Below, piece after piece: positions 20,437 to 30,088 of a stretch of DNA of 64,000 bases (position 1 is the stretch's first letter; each line of letters starts with the position of its first letter). Made by a program: the position numbers and the translations under genes. Where the stretch lies: contig OX637344.1 in assembly GCA_951799405.1 (NCBI GenBank), positions 16,492,001 to 16,556,000 of the forward strand, written 5' to 3'. Source of the DNA: Agapetus fuscipes. Lineage: Eukaryota; Arthropoda; Insecta; Trichoptera; Glossosomatidae. The notes beneath the pieces are model-generated. The model was not told the DNA's origin, ran no database searches, and saw only the letters and a list, made by a program, of their open reading frames with translations.

Positions 20437-20655
20437 ATTAAAGAATGAAAAAAAACGGATTTTACTCACCGTGCAAAAGTTTTACGTTTCGTCGGATTAT
20501 AAAGGACACACGTCTCCTGAGGACGTCGGATATGACTCCGACGAAACGTAGAGAAAATCGTTCTTCTCTTTTGCACGGTCAGTAAAATCTGTTTTTTTTC
20601 TTTCATTCTTTAAAATGTCTAACGACCGTAATCATAATTTCAAATCCTTAGTTAT
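20437..20655. mobile_element. PLE terminal fragment or deletion derivative
   Basis: Ends AAGAATGAAAAAAAACGG and CTTTCATTCTTTAAAATG enclose TACGTTTCGTCGGA...TCCGACGAAACGTA, an inverted pair around a GTCTCCTGAGGACGTCGG core. The same ends and core occur at 38112-38695, where they enclose a PLE GIY-YIG ORF. This copy looks like an internal deletion derivative. Confidence 0.65.
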
Positions 20656-20769
20656 CATGTATGTTAAAGCTAAGCGCTATCGGACTTTATCCGTCCATCT
20701 TCAGAGGCTAACCTCTCTCTAAGTTTTTTTAATTTAAATTAAAATGAATTTTCACTCTGAATGCACTAA

Positions 20770-20805
20770 CTCTGGAAAAATTATATCTTTGCAACTTAGA
20801 TTATA
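20770..20805 (+). mobile_element. RTE1 terminal 35 bp
   Basis: TTATATCTTTGCAACTTAGA then TTATAGATTT marks the extreme 3' end of an RTE1 copy. Its body is replaced by other sequence. Confidence 0.5.
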
Positions 20806-21699
20806 GATTTTAATCTGTTCACGTGTCTGTCAGAAACTTCTCTTGGCTTGAATGTGCCTCACTATATTAAGTTACTTTATTTATTAGTATTTTTTGTGAC
20901 GTCAAATAATGTTTGATATTGTGATTACAAATATATTGCATGTTCACGATTTTTTTATTGTCATTTGAATTAATACATGATTTTTATGTAGCTTTTATTT
21001 TTTATGTATAAGTATGTATTAAGGTGGATCGAAATCGTTTTTTTGAGAATTTCGATTTCGCGTTATTGGCAAAAGCTGCTCTATATCAATACAAACAATA
21101 AATTGTACTACCATTAGGTCGAAATATTTGATCTTATACTGCCCCAAAGACTCGAAAAGTTAATAAAAATCATAAAAACTGCTATATACTTAACTTTTTT
21201 TTTGGTTTATTAAGAAAAAAAGAATTGAAGTATAATGAAGTTCAAATTTAAGCAAAAAGCATGATTTTCTATAAATGATAGAAAAAATACCCTTTTATTG
21301 CAAAAAAAATGAAAAAATGGCAATCAACAGAAGTCTAGAAAAAAGTGATTCTAAGAGAATTGGTAATCTTTCTTTAAATTGAAAAAAAACATTATTTGTT
21401 GTGATTCCATGTTTGTTTAATGAATTCATCTCTTCTGATAAGACCGCAAACATGCAGCTGAAGTTTCTGTTACAATTTTTACTAATCTTTCAGTGGCTAA
21501 CGTGTAGCAAGGAAAATGGAAATGGCTTGAGATTAGTTCGTCTTTTGTTCGTTTTTTGGATGATTGAAATATCCATTTCTCTGTATAACAGGATTTAGTA
21601 TTTGCTTTAAATTATCTGTCAAATATCGCGATAGCTAGATTGTCTTGTGTAAGTGTCTAGCACCATTAATGCAATGTGGTTAGTTTTAATGTAAGACCA

Positions 21700-22730
21700 C
21701 ATAAGAGCATCCACTTTCATTATATAATTGATAATATTAACAGCTTGTCAGATGGTTAAAAAAAAAGAACATAAAGTCGTAGTATTCTGTGAGCCATCTT
21801 GAATGCACTAGTTTTCCAGGGTTTCTTTTTAATAAGCTTTGAGAACAATATCCAGACTTTATAGTTATTCTTCGTCCAATAGGTAGATCACATTGGATAG
21901 TTAGAAACGAGACTATTGGAAGCTCTTCACAACTTTTTAATACCTTTTCTATGGGTTCAGAGTAACTTCTTGGTCCACTTGTACAACCATCCATATATTT
22001 AAATAATTGGCGCGGCAGTTCGTTGGCATGGAGTTGACAAATACATCCTGCAGCGGTTTTACTAGATATTTTAATTTTTTTGAAATAAATTTACCAATTC
22101 CATCTGTATTAACAATAGTTCTATCACGTCTGATTACAGCAAAAAGGATGACATTGATATCTTTACTGATTAAAATATCCATATTTTTTTTTTATGTTAT
22201 TATTGCTGCTTTTTCAGTGCTTAAAGAAATATGACCAATGTACTGTGACCTTGCGTCTTTAAGTAAACTAATATGCTCCTCTTTAATTATATTTCTCTTA
22301 TGATCCACCATATTAAAGGTTTTATTTTTACGTCCATCAAAGTATAAACCCAAATCTTAGTAATCAGAATCAATGGTCACACCGCTGAACTTAGTTCTAT
22401 GCTTTTCACGGGCTCTTTTAATTTTATTTTGATCGAAAACTGTGGATAAATTGTCGTCTGAAATAATACCAACGCTTTGTTGCCAAAACAAGAGCAGCTT
22501 CAGCCTTATTGGAAATGCCAAATTTATCCACAGGTTTTTCCAGTATGCCAAGGTCAATATTTTTTAATGAATATGAATACGAAGTTTGAGGTAGCGTTCT
22601 CTGAAGTGCTAGTTTTTCTATTACTGTTGAGACTGGTTGTTGAGAGATATCAGTTGATAGGTCAGACAGATTTGGCAATAAACTTGTAGCTTTTTCTTCG
22701 TATGGTTCATATTTCTGTTTCCGGTTCAGC
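21700..22730 (-). pseudogene. Decayed transposase-like protein of the 21.0-26.7 kb transposon
   Basis: On the minus strand a single lineage of sequence can be followed through several stops and frame changes: IISDDNLSTVFDQNKIKRAR, GVTIDSD, stop, LGLYFDGRKNKT, KEEHISLL, QYIGHISLS. It continues after a stop with DRTIVNTDGIGKF, YLVKPLQDVFVNSMPTN, then DGCTSGPRSYSEPIEKVL and GKLVHSRWLTE. The YFDGR, D-G-T-x-V-N-T-G-like and HSRWLT segments recall a dispersed arthropod transposase-like family that I cannot name with confidence. It is clearly dead in this copy. Confidence 0.55.
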
Positions 22731-22902
22731 TTTTTTTTAATTTCCCGCAGCAGTTTTCAAATCAACACTCCTTATGATCATTTATTTTTTAGTTCTTTGA
22801 TCAATCCGAATATTTTTCAGTTATCGGTACTTTAAGATGTTTTTCATAGTTAAATATATAATAAGTATAATAAGTTAAAAATAAATATAATAAGTTAAAA
22901 AG

Positions 22903-25900
22903 AGTGGATGTTTGGAACATGGAATGTGAGGAGAATGAATGATTGTAAGGAAAAGGAAATTCTGAAAGTAATGAATGAAAAGAGAATAAAAGTTATGTGT
23001 GTGACGGAAACAAAAGTGAAAGGGAATGGGGAAAAAGTGTTAATGAATGGGGAACTGTATATCTGGTCAGGTGTGGAAGATGGAAATGAACGGCAGGGGG
23101 TGGGTGTGATTGTAAGTGAAAAAGTGAAAGGGTGCATAACGAGCTACCAAAGAATTTCTCCCAGGATTCTGGTTGTTAAATTAAAAATAAAAAATATGAG
23201 AGTTTTTTTGGTGACTTGTTATGCCCCAGTAGACTCAGAGTGCATGGATGTGAAAATGAGCTTCTGGAAGGAATTGAATGAAACTATGCGCGAAAGTAAG
23301 AGTAATGAACATGTTATAATTTTGGGTGATATGAATGGATGGGTGGGTATGCAAAGAGATGAATGTCAAAAAATTATCGGCCCCAGTGGACGAGGATCAG
23401 TCAATGATAATGGGCGACGTCTTATTGCGTTGTGTACAGAACACAGCCTCTTTGCTGCAAACACATGGTTCCAGCATAAGGATGTGCATCTGTACACAAG
23501 GCAGATTGTAGGAAGTCGCACAATCATTGACTACATTTGCGTGGATGAAAGATTGAGAGGAGCCGTAAGAGATAGTCGAGTCTTCCGTGGCCCTGATATA
23601 GGCAGTGACCACTATCTCTTATGTGCTCAAATAATGCTTGGTGAAGTAAAAAAGAAGAAGCGTAAGAGGAAAGTAAAAACGCCTAGAATAAAAATTGAAG
23701 AATTAAATGATGATAATGTGAAAGAGAGGTACGTATCAGAGCTCCAAAAAATTTTAAGCGTGAATGAACTAGAGAAGAATGTGAAAGAAGAAAATATTGA
23801 GAAATTGTGGGAGTACATGAAAGGGGGAATAATTGCATGTGCTAGGAAAGTGTGTGGAGAAACAAAAGTAGGAAGACTGAAAGGGGATGCATGGTGGAAT
23901 GATAAAGTGAAAGAAGCCGTGAAAGAGAAGAAAAAATGCTATGAAAAATGGTTGAATGACAGGAATGATAGAAAACTAGAGAACGAATATAAGGTAGCAA
24001 AACGAATGGCAAAAAGTGTAATTTATGAAAGTAAGTTGAATGAAGAAAGTAAGAGGGATGAAAGAATCAATAAAAATTTCACTGAGAGCAAAAAAGAATT
24101 CTGGAGGTGGATCAACACTAACAGGAATAAAAAGTCTATGTTGATCACCCCAGGAGTCAAAAATGCTGCCGGTGAGATGTTGTGGGAGAATGAAGATGTA
24201 TGCAAGAGATGGAAGGATTATTTTGAAGAAATCTCTGGTCAGGGTGAAAGAAGAAGCTATGCTAAAATGAAAGACGAGAATAAACTAAGAATTATGAAAG
24301 AAGAATTGAATGTCTGTATTAGAAGTCTGAAAAACGGGAAATCAGCTGGGATCGATGGCATAAATGGTGAAATGATGAAAGTAGGAGGGGAATGCGTGTT
24401 AGAATGGATGTTTGCATTGTGTAAACTTTGTGTGAAAGCTGGAGTGGTACCGATGGACTGGAGGAAGGCAGTCATTGTCCCTATTTACAAAGGTAAGGGG
24501 GACAGAAAAGACTGTCAGAACTTCAGACCAATCAGTCTACTCAGTATACCAGGGAAAGTTTTTTGTAAGGTGATAATTAAGAATGTGATTCTGACTACTG
24601 GTGGAAGGATTTCCGATATACAGTCCGGTTTTATGACCGGTAGAGGCTGTGTTGATCAGATTTTCACTCTACGACAACTTGTTGAAAAACAGCTGTCGGT
24701 GAGGGGAAGACTGTTCACGGCCTTTGTAGATCTAGAGAAGGCTTTTGACTCAGTGGACAGAGGTATGTTGTGGGATGTTCTGAAAGAATATGGAGTGAAT
24801 GGGGCTCTCCTAAATGCGGTGCATGCAAACTATGAAAATAGTATGGCATGTGTTCGTATTGATGGCGAGTACAGTGAATGGTTTGAAGTTTTTAAGGGTG
24901 TAAGGCAAGGATGTGTGATGAGTCCATGGCTATTTAACATAGTCATGGACAAGTGTGTCCGAGATGCTAGGCTTGATGATTGTGGATTAATGATAGGAGA
25001 GAGCAAAGTGAGTGTTCTACTGTATGCAGACGATGCGGTCCTTGTCTCTGACTCAGCAGTGGAACTACAAACAATGCTCTCTAGACTGAACGAAGCTTTG
25101 AAAGATAATCATCTGAAATTGAATGCCAGTAAGACGAAAGTTCTGATTTTTGAAAGAGATGATGAAAATATGAACTATGAGTTTAAAATAAATGGAATGA
25201 ATGTCGGAATTGTCGAGGAATTTGTATATCTGGGAAGTAAGTTTGAAAAAGATGGAAGAATGACAGGTGAATTTGAAAGAAGAATAATGAAGGGAAGGTG
25301 TGTACTGGGTGCCACCGCTGGTATAGCCAAAAACCAAAACTTATCGAAAAATGTTCGATTGGCGGTACACGGTGGTATACTAGTGCCCACTTTGATGTAC
25401 GGAAGTGAAGCTTGGACGATGAATGAGAGTGAAATTAGTAAAGTCCATACGGTCGAAATGGACTTTCTAAGAAGTATGATTGGAAAAAAACGGAAAGATA
25501 GGGTGAGGAATGAGTCAGTGAGAGAAGAATGTGGTGCAAGGGAAAGTATAAAAGTAAAAATCAAAAGGGGTTTGTTAAAATGGTTTGGACATATGGAAAG
25601 AATGAATGACGAAAGACTGACGAAGAGAGTGTACGCTGCAACTATGAATGGAAGCCGTGGTAGGGGAAGACCGAGGAAAGTATGGATGGATCAAATTTCC
25701 GAAATAGCGAATGAATGGGATATTCAGAGTCATAACAAAAGGAGAGCGTGCATGAAAAAGATTATGACTCTGAATGAAATGAAAGAAGTATGTAAGGACC
25801 GAAAGGAATGGCGGTTGATTTGCAACAATGGCGGCTAGGGCATTAATTCTAAGTGTAATATTAAGTTTAATTTTAATTTAACTTTATTTTAATTTTAATT

Positions 25901-26212
25901 TGTAATGTGTCTCATTATGAATTTCTGTATATCATTTATAATTTTATGTGCTCCTTGACTGATAGGTTGGTACGAGGCTGACCACCCGTGCTGTAAAAAT
26001 CGGTTCACTTTTGCCAATGCCACCCCGGTTCAGGGAACGGCGGCAGGAGTTGCAAGGTTTATGTCCATGTGAGGTTTTCTTTATTTGTATGCACGCATGC
26101 AGAATGTGTAGGCGCGAACCTACATGTGCCTGTCTGTGGGCATGCATTTCATATGAGCCTTAAATGCTTACATATCCTTGCAGCTTAGATTATAGATTAT
26201 AGATTATAGAAA
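22903..26212 (+). mobile_element. RTE1 non-LTR retrotransposon, copy 2 (intact ORF)
   Basis: The element starts at the GTWNVRR codons (5'-truncated by about 30 codons relative to copy 1), holds an unbroken ORF, and ends with a 3' UTR of about 370 bp and (TTATAGA)n near 26190-26212. It is inserted in the DNA transposon at 21020-26687. Just before it lies a repeated AATATAATAAGTTAAAAA string that may be a template-independent or duplicated join. Confidence 0.92.
22908..25838 (+). CDS. RTE1 endonuclease/reverse transcriptase, intact 976-codon frame
   Basis: The protein nicks target DNA and primes reverse transcription of its own RNA. The APE-type endonuclease is at residues 2-240: GTWNVRR, VTETK, GDMNGW with Asp141, the DYICVDERL region and SDH at 233-235. 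A basic linker with a [10 protein letters not shown] segment covers about 250-460. The RT follows: [24 protein letters not shown] (motif A, Asp608), [18 protein letters not shown] (706-709), LKLNASKTK and VYLGSKF. The C-terminus has RWFGH-like KWFGHMERM and [14 protein letters not shown], ending ICNNGG. All visible catalytic residues are present. The reading start is an ATG created at the truncation point; the native N-terminus is better represented in copy 1. It resembles RTE-type elements by order and length (about 1000 residues, one ORF). Confidence 0.93.
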   Translation: MFGTWNVRRMNDCKEKEILKVMNEKRIKVMCVTETKVKGNGEKVLMNGELYIWSGVEDGNERQGVGVIVSEKVKGCITSYQRISPRILVVKLKIKNMRVFLVTCYAPVDSECMDVKMSFWKELNETMRESKSNEHVIILGDMNGWVGMQRDECQKIIGPSGRGSVNDNGRRLIALCTEHSLFAANTWFQHKDVHLYTRQIVGSRTIIDYICVDERLRGAVRDSRVFRGPDIGSDHYLLCAQIMLGEVKKKKRKRKVKTPRIKIEELNDDNVKERYVSELQKILSVNELEKNVKEENIEKLWEYMKGGIIACARKVCGETKVGRLKGDAWWNDKVKEAVKEKKKCYEKWLNDRNDRKLENEYKVAKRMAKSVIYESKLNEESKRDERINKNFTESKKEFWRWINTNRNKKSMLITPGVKNAAGEMLWENEDVCKRWKDYFEEISGQGERRSYAKMKDENKLRIMKEELNVCIRSLKNGKSAGIDGINGEMMKVGGECVLEWMFALCKLCVKAGVVPMDWRKAVIVPIYKGKGDRKDCQNFRPISLLSIPGKVFCKVIIKNVILTTGGRISDIQSGFMTGRGCVDQIFTLRQLVEKQLSVRGRLFTAFVDLEKAFDSVDRGMLWDVLKEYGVNGALLNAVHANYENSMACVRIDGEYSEWFEVFKGVRQGCVMSPWLFNIVMDKCVRDARLDDCGLMIGESKVSVLLYADDAVLVSDSAVELQTMLSRLNEALKDNHLKLNASKTKVLIFERDDENMNYEFKINGMNVGIVEEFVYLGSKFEKDGRMTGEFERRIMKGRCVLGATAGIAKNQNLSKNVRLAVHGGILVPTLMYGSEAWTMNESEISKVHTVEMDFLRSMIGKKRKDRVRNESVREECGARESIKVKIKRGLLKWFGHMERMNDERLTKRVYAATMNGSRGRGRPRKVWMDQISEIANEWDIQSHNKRRACMKKIMTLNEMKEVCKDRKEWRLICNNGG

Positions 26213-26689
26213 TTAAGCCAATCTATTGCATTTACACGCTGATATATCAAAAATACACTTAGGATATCTCGCAAATTTGTATGCGCAAAAAATATGAGTA
26301 GCGTACAACTATAGTTACATCTCTGAGAGCACCGAATTGGTGACGCGCGTCTGCGCGGAGTAACAAAGTTAGGGGGTGCCTCCACCCACCCCTCTCAAAT
26401 TACAAGATACCAAACACGTAATAATAACTATTTCATTCATTTTAAAGAAACAAAATTTTATTTCGTTTGATTTTATCTAATACTTGATTCTTAAACCCAG
26501 GGGTAAAAATGAGTAGTTTTATGTATTTTTGTAATTTTTCTGATGACTTGGGGCAGTATAATTAATTAATATTTTGATAAGATTATTTTTTATATCAGAT
26601 ACTCACCCCATAGAGCAACTGTTCTGCACAACGCAATTACGAAAAAATGATTTTTAATTTTTTCCATCCATACAGCGATCCACCTTAGT

Positions 26690-26803
26690 ATGTATGCTCT
26701 TTCAGGGTTATTCGCAACACATGCCATCCATAGCTCATCCGTGGATCATCGTTTTTTTTTATCGTGGAAAATTCACGTTAGGTGGCGGTTGAGCCATGGA
26801 TTT
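26690..26803 (+). repeat. Interspersed repeat C, copy 1
   Basis: Shared blocks with 31205-31310 and 50700-50815 are GGGTTATTCGCAACA, CCGTGGATCATCG and GGTGGCGGTTGAGCCATGGA. The copy continues at 27128-27165 (GCTGTGCGTGAATAAAC) beyond a retrotransposon insertion. No ORF or tRNA-like part was seen. Confidence 0.7.
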
Positions 26804-27127
26804 TTTTTTTTTTTTTTTTTCCTTTTGGCATCTCACCCTGAAGGATGTTACAGCCGTGGATTCATCTGTTAGTTGCAGGAATGTTTAAGAATGTATTTTT
26901 AACTTATTTGTGTTGATTTTAGATTTTTATACAGTTTTTAAGAATTGACTTGAACAAAATACTATTAATTTTAGAGGAATTAAGTGCCAAGAGGTGTTCT
27001 ATGTTTACCGGAAATGAAATGTCTTTGAATTTGAAATAAATATCTAATGCATCTCGTAAGGGGCATCCAAAAAAAATACGATCTATAGTTTCAAGATCTT
27101 GGCCGCAGTCACAGTCCGGGGATTCGA
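26804..27127 (-). mobile_element. 5'-truncated jockey-like LINE with poly(A) and 13-bp target duplication
   Basis: GAGCCATGGATTT occurs at 26791-26803 and 27128-27140. Between them the minus strand reads a coding tail, about 100 bp of 3' UTR and a poly(A) seen as T-run 26804-26820. The coding tail (to the stop at 26919) is ESPDCDCGQDLETIDRIFFG then CPLRDALD. The C-x-C-G...T-x-D-x-x-F-x-CP pattern is typical near the C-terminus of jockey/I-type elements. The insertion is complete and cleanly bounded. Confidence 0.85.
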
Positions 27128-27261
27128 GAGCCATGGATTTGCTGTGCGTGAATAAACTCCTTTTTATTTATTTCCTCTCAAGAATAGACCTGACAACTTG
27201 TTGAGTATGAATGTTTAAAAACTATTCATTTTTCGCCTTCTTGTGATTATATCTCTCATGT

Positions 27262-27508
27262 TCCTTGACTTATAGGTTGATATGCGGCCGACCCCCCATG
27301 CTGTAAAAATGGTTCACATTGCCAATGTCACCCCTGTTACAGGAAAGGACGGCAAGAGTTGCAGGGCTTATGTTCATTTGAGATTGGGTTTTTATATTGT
27401 AGGTCCACATGCGACATGTGTTAGCGCGAAATTATAATTACATGTCTGCTTATGAAAATGCTTATTAATCTTAAATGATAAATATCTTTGCAGCTTAGAT
27501 TAGATTAG
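27262..27508 (+). mobile_element. RTE1 tail unit
   Basis: It starts TTCCTTGACTTATAGGTTGA, includes CACCCCTGTTACAGGAAAGG and ACATGCGACATGTGTTAGCG, and ends CTTAGATTAGATTAGA. It is a full tail-only unit. Confidence 0.9.
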
Positions 27509-27522
27509 ATGTTAGGGTTCAA

Positions 27523-27689
27523 CGACAAATCAGTCACAGACAACCTGCCCATAGACAGCTCAGTCAACGACATTTCGGACGCCGACAACTCGTCCAAAGA
27601 AACATCGGTAATCGACAATTCGGAGACACGATAATTCGCCCATAAGAATTTTCCGTCAACGACATCTCGGTCACAGAATACTCTATCAC
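27523..27689. repeat. 15-bp tandem array A, about 11 units
   Basis: Units start GACA in almost every case: GACAAATCAGTCACA, GACAACCTGCCCATA, GACAGCTCAGTCAAC, GACATTTCGGACGCC, GACAACTCGTCCAAA and so on. Only two units are 16 bp. In the minus direction the period of five codons gives runs like SLTELS-M-RLSVTDLSL, but no supporting gene context is seen. It abuts an RTE1 tail and the string TTAGGGTT. Confidence 0.85.
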
Positions 27690-27699
27690 AAAAAACGAG

Positions 27700-27978
27700 T
27701 TTCTTTTTTAAGAAATCTAGTGCGGGAGACTCCCTAGATTTTAGAAACCCTAGGGGTCCATGACATTGCTTGGTCATCGCTACAAAGCGCCAGTACTCAA
27801 GCAAGACCCAGTTGCTGTAAGGCTGGATGGACCTTTAGTGACCGAACTTTCGTAAAGGTTGTATTTTTCAACCCAGCAAAGAGCATATTTGAAAATATAA
27901 ATGATGTATTTTTTGTGCTCCGCCGGGATTCGAATCCGCAACCTTCCATTTTCGAGTCCGAAGTGTTGCCGACTACGC
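27700..27978 (-). mobile_element. SINE2 with beta tail
   Basis: Read on the minus strand: a tRNA-like B box (GGATTCGAATCCCGGCGGAG), body with TTTTTCAACC-type complement, TCCATCCAGCCTTACAGC, GGCGCTTTGTAGCG, then the beta tail CCTAGGGTTTCTAAAATCTAG and GGAGTCTCCCGC ending in A-rich sequence. The beta tail is the 3' end of the LINE at 42736-44180. Confidence 0.8.
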
Positions 27979-28639
27979 ACTGGTTACAACTACAGTAATT
28001 ACAAAAGTTTCTTGGAGAGAAATATTATCGTATGGACTGAAATGTCTTTGACCGAAAAGTCGAGTGAAATAAAACGGCATTCATTTCCACGATCATGTGA
28101 AAAAAACATAAACTATCGGTACAAAATTTTCAAAAGGCTTTGTATGAATGAAAGCGCCAATTACGGGAGTGGTCAGATTCAGAACTAGCGCGGCCGAGTG
28201 AGTCACATTTTTCCCCTTCTATTTAACTTGTGCCGAGCTCATTGCGGCCATATATAACAGGCAGGTACTTGTATTGATTTTTAGCTAAACCTAAAAATAA
28301 TAAAACGCACGGTGATCTAATCATATGGATACAATCATAGAGATATGATTAACATTCATATTTTTAATATGAGAAATTACTATAGAGTCACACGCGTTTT
28401 CAGGGTGTACAATTTGTAAGCATTTTACATGGGCTTTGCCTTCTTTTAAATTCACTCTTTACTATCCGGTTCTTCCGCCATTTCACTCATCCGATCGAGC
28501 CAAACTTTTCTCGCTGTCTTTTCCTCACATTTATTTCTGTTTTTACGCTTTGTCAGTCTTTCATCAATCATCGTTTTCCCAGGTATTGTAGCACATTTTC
28601 AATAAAAATGAATTGTTTTATTGTTTTATTTAAGTGTTT
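27979..28639. other. Unannotated spacer
   Basis: No gene or repeat was recognised in this stretch. CGCGGCCGAGTGAGTCAC near 28190 is locally CpG-rich. Confidence 0.4.
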
Positions 28640-28755
28640 TTAGGCTTTCATGGCCGGCTTCAGATGATGATGATAAGGATGCAGAATCCATCTTTCCGGG
28701 CTTGTAGACCACGGCCCAATATTTCTTCTGTAGGCAGCTTTTTCCCTTTTTAGAA

Positions 28756-28910
28756 CCTGCAGAGTGAGAATAAGAGAAGAGTATGTATGAAAAAGGTGAT
28801 GAATATTGAGGAAATGAAAGTGGTTTGTAAGGACAGAAAAAAGTGGAGGCGCATCTGCGGAGGTACCGGCCACCCCTAGTGGAACGGCGGCAGGATACAG
28901 TACAGTACAG
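28756..28910 (+). mobile_element. RTE2 3' fragment with 5-bp target duplication
   Basis: It codes the last 35 residues (ENKRRVCMKKVMNIEEMK, RKKWRRICGGTGHP) and ends GGCGGCAGGATACAG then (ACAGT)n. It is flanked by TAGAA at 28751-28755 and 28911-28915. The uninterrupted target is visible in the opposite arm of the same foldback. Confidence 0.88.
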
Positions 28911-29036
28911 TAGAAGGCTGCTACGTTTCGTCAGTGAACATGTGACTGACTTCTTCAAGGCTCGTACTTAAACTGTCAGAAGTCAGTCACATGTTCACTG
29001 ACGAAACGTAGAATCCTTCTAAAAAGGAAAAAAGTA

Positions 29037-29163
29037 TATTATCTAGATTTTCAGCAGTTACTTCGTGAAAGTTCATTTTAATACAATAAAATAAAAATTG
29101 CTTTGTTTTAATTCACATGAGTTTATTTTTTAATTAAAACAAAGCAATTTTTATTTTATTGTA
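29037..29163. mobile_element. Palindromic insertion with 11-bp direct repeats
   Basis: GGAAAAAAGTA flanks it at 29026-29036 and 29164-29174. Inside, AAAAATTGCTTTGTTTTAAT and its complement form a hairpin of about 27 bp per arm. No coding capacity. CGTGAAAGTTCATTTTAATA links it to other foldbacks in the window. Confidence 0.75.
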
Positions 29164-29286
29164 GGAAAAAAGTAGCCTACAGAAGAAATATTGGACCATG
29201 GTCTACAAGCCCGGAAAGATGGATTCTGCATCCTTATCATCATTAATTGTTTTGTATGTGTAAACAATGTATGCAATACACCATCA

Positions 29287-29453
29287 GCACTATTCTGCTA
29301 AATTCTTTACGATCTTAAGGTGACGAGCTGGCAATTCGTGTCCAAAAATAAGGTGTACTGTGATTTTTTATCTATGGAGTTCTTTTGCATGCGCTGGCAA
29401 TCTGCGACTTGTATGGATATCCGAAATGTAAGGAATTTAACAGAATAGCACTT
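29287..29453. mobile_element. MITE-F copy 1
   Basis: Inverted ends AGCACTATTCTGCTAAATTC and GAATTTAACAGAATAGCACT. It matches the better-preserved copy at 62727-62889 (same ends, then TTTACGACCTTAA-type sequence). A partial copy lies at 39110-39160. Confidence 0.75.
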
Positions 29454-29754
29454 CCTTTCTCTAATATTTTTTTTTTGCATAGATATTTCTTACTAACGAT
29501 TTTTTTGTAGGTTTTAAAATTCTTTTTTGCCCTAGGCATTTAACGACTCCACAATTTTCAGATCCGGCCCTGTTCCAACCCACGTAAGCACCGTTATCTA
29601 CCATACATTTTATCTATGGAACTGATTTTCTTATCGCTTTATTTAATTTGGACTTTCGTACTATATTTCATTTATTGTTATCTTTGCAATTGGCTCAATA
29701 GTTACCGACAATGCTCTAGCCAATTTGCATATAATATGAGACGCCTAAAACTAA

Positions 29755-29992
29755 ATCTAAGCTGCAAGAATATTTATCATTTAAAATTCATATTAAACGC
29801 ATTCCCACAAGCAGACATGTATAATTTCACGCTAACACATGCCGCATGTGGACCTACAATATTGAAACCCAATCTCAAATGAACATAAGCCCTGCACCAA
29901 CTCTTGTTGACCTGAAACAGGAGTGACGTTGGCAAAGTGAACCATTTTTTACAGTATGGGTGGTCAGTCTCATACCAACCTAAGAGTCAAAG
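29755..29992 (-). mobile_element. RTE1 tail unit
   Basis: TAAGCTGCAAGAATATTTAT, TCCCACAAGCAGACATG, CATGCCGCATGTGGACC and GAGTGACGTTGGCAAAGTG occur in order. The hairpin is damaged by a small deletion. It ends AGAGTCAAAGAATA at the common 5' boundary. Confidence 0.85.
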
Positions 29993-30029
29993 AATAATAT
30001 GAGGAATGTGTACACTATATATACAGTTT

Positions 30030-30088
30030 TGGTTGATTTACACATGCAGCATGTGTAAGCAAAAACTTACACGTGCCTGCCTGTGGAC
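30030..30088 (+). mobile_element. RTE1 tail fragment interrupted by foldback B
   Basis: ACATGCAGCATGTGTAAGC and ACGTGCCTGCCTGTGG are RTE1 3' UTR blocks. The sequence breaks off into the 15-bp repeat foldback. Confidence 0.6.

Larger units (their letters stand above)
21020..26687. mobile_element. Unclassified DNA transposon with long TIRs, split by RTE1
   Basis: The left end TAAGGTGGATCG and right end CGATCCACCTTA are flanked by GTATGTAT on both sides (21012-21019 and 26688-26695), an 8-bp target duplication (9 bp if one base is reassigned). Imperfect inverted homology continues for about 180 bp, including CTTATACTGCCCCAA on the left and TTGGGGCAGTATAA on the right. Internal sequence outside the nested RTE1 (22903-26212) totals about 2.3 kb and includes a decayed minus-strand ORF. 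Family assignment is open: the duplication size and long TIRs would suit a MULE- or P-like group, but no diagnostic motif was recognised. Confidence 0.7.
28640..29245. mobile_element. Large PLE-like foldback with two nested insertions
   Basis: The outer arms 28665-28750 and 29164-29245 are complementary (GATGCAGAATCCATCTTTCC on one side). The inner arms TACGTTTCGTCAGTGAACAT and ATGTTCACTGACGAAACGTA lie at 28920-28955 and 28975-29010. The left arm is split by RTE2 (28756-28910) and the right arm by a 127-bp palindrome (29037-29163). GGCTTTCATGGCCGG at the left edge is the same motif as in the PLE piece at 3928. Removing both insertions leaves a palindrome of about 300 bp. Confidence 0.75.

Noticed and set aside
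27523..27689. CRISPR array
   Set aside because: The units are contiguous 15-mers without spacers, and the context is eukaryotic.
27505..27804. Pentapeptide-repeat-like protein on the minus strand (ELS-x-T units)
   Set aside because: It is generated by the 15-bp array plus SINE2 sequence. It does not match the A(D/N)LXX pentapeptide family.
28753..28958. Minus-strand frame of 110 codons across 28626-28958
   Set aside because: It runs antisense through an RTE2 3' end and a foldback arm. No coding signature remains once these are removed.
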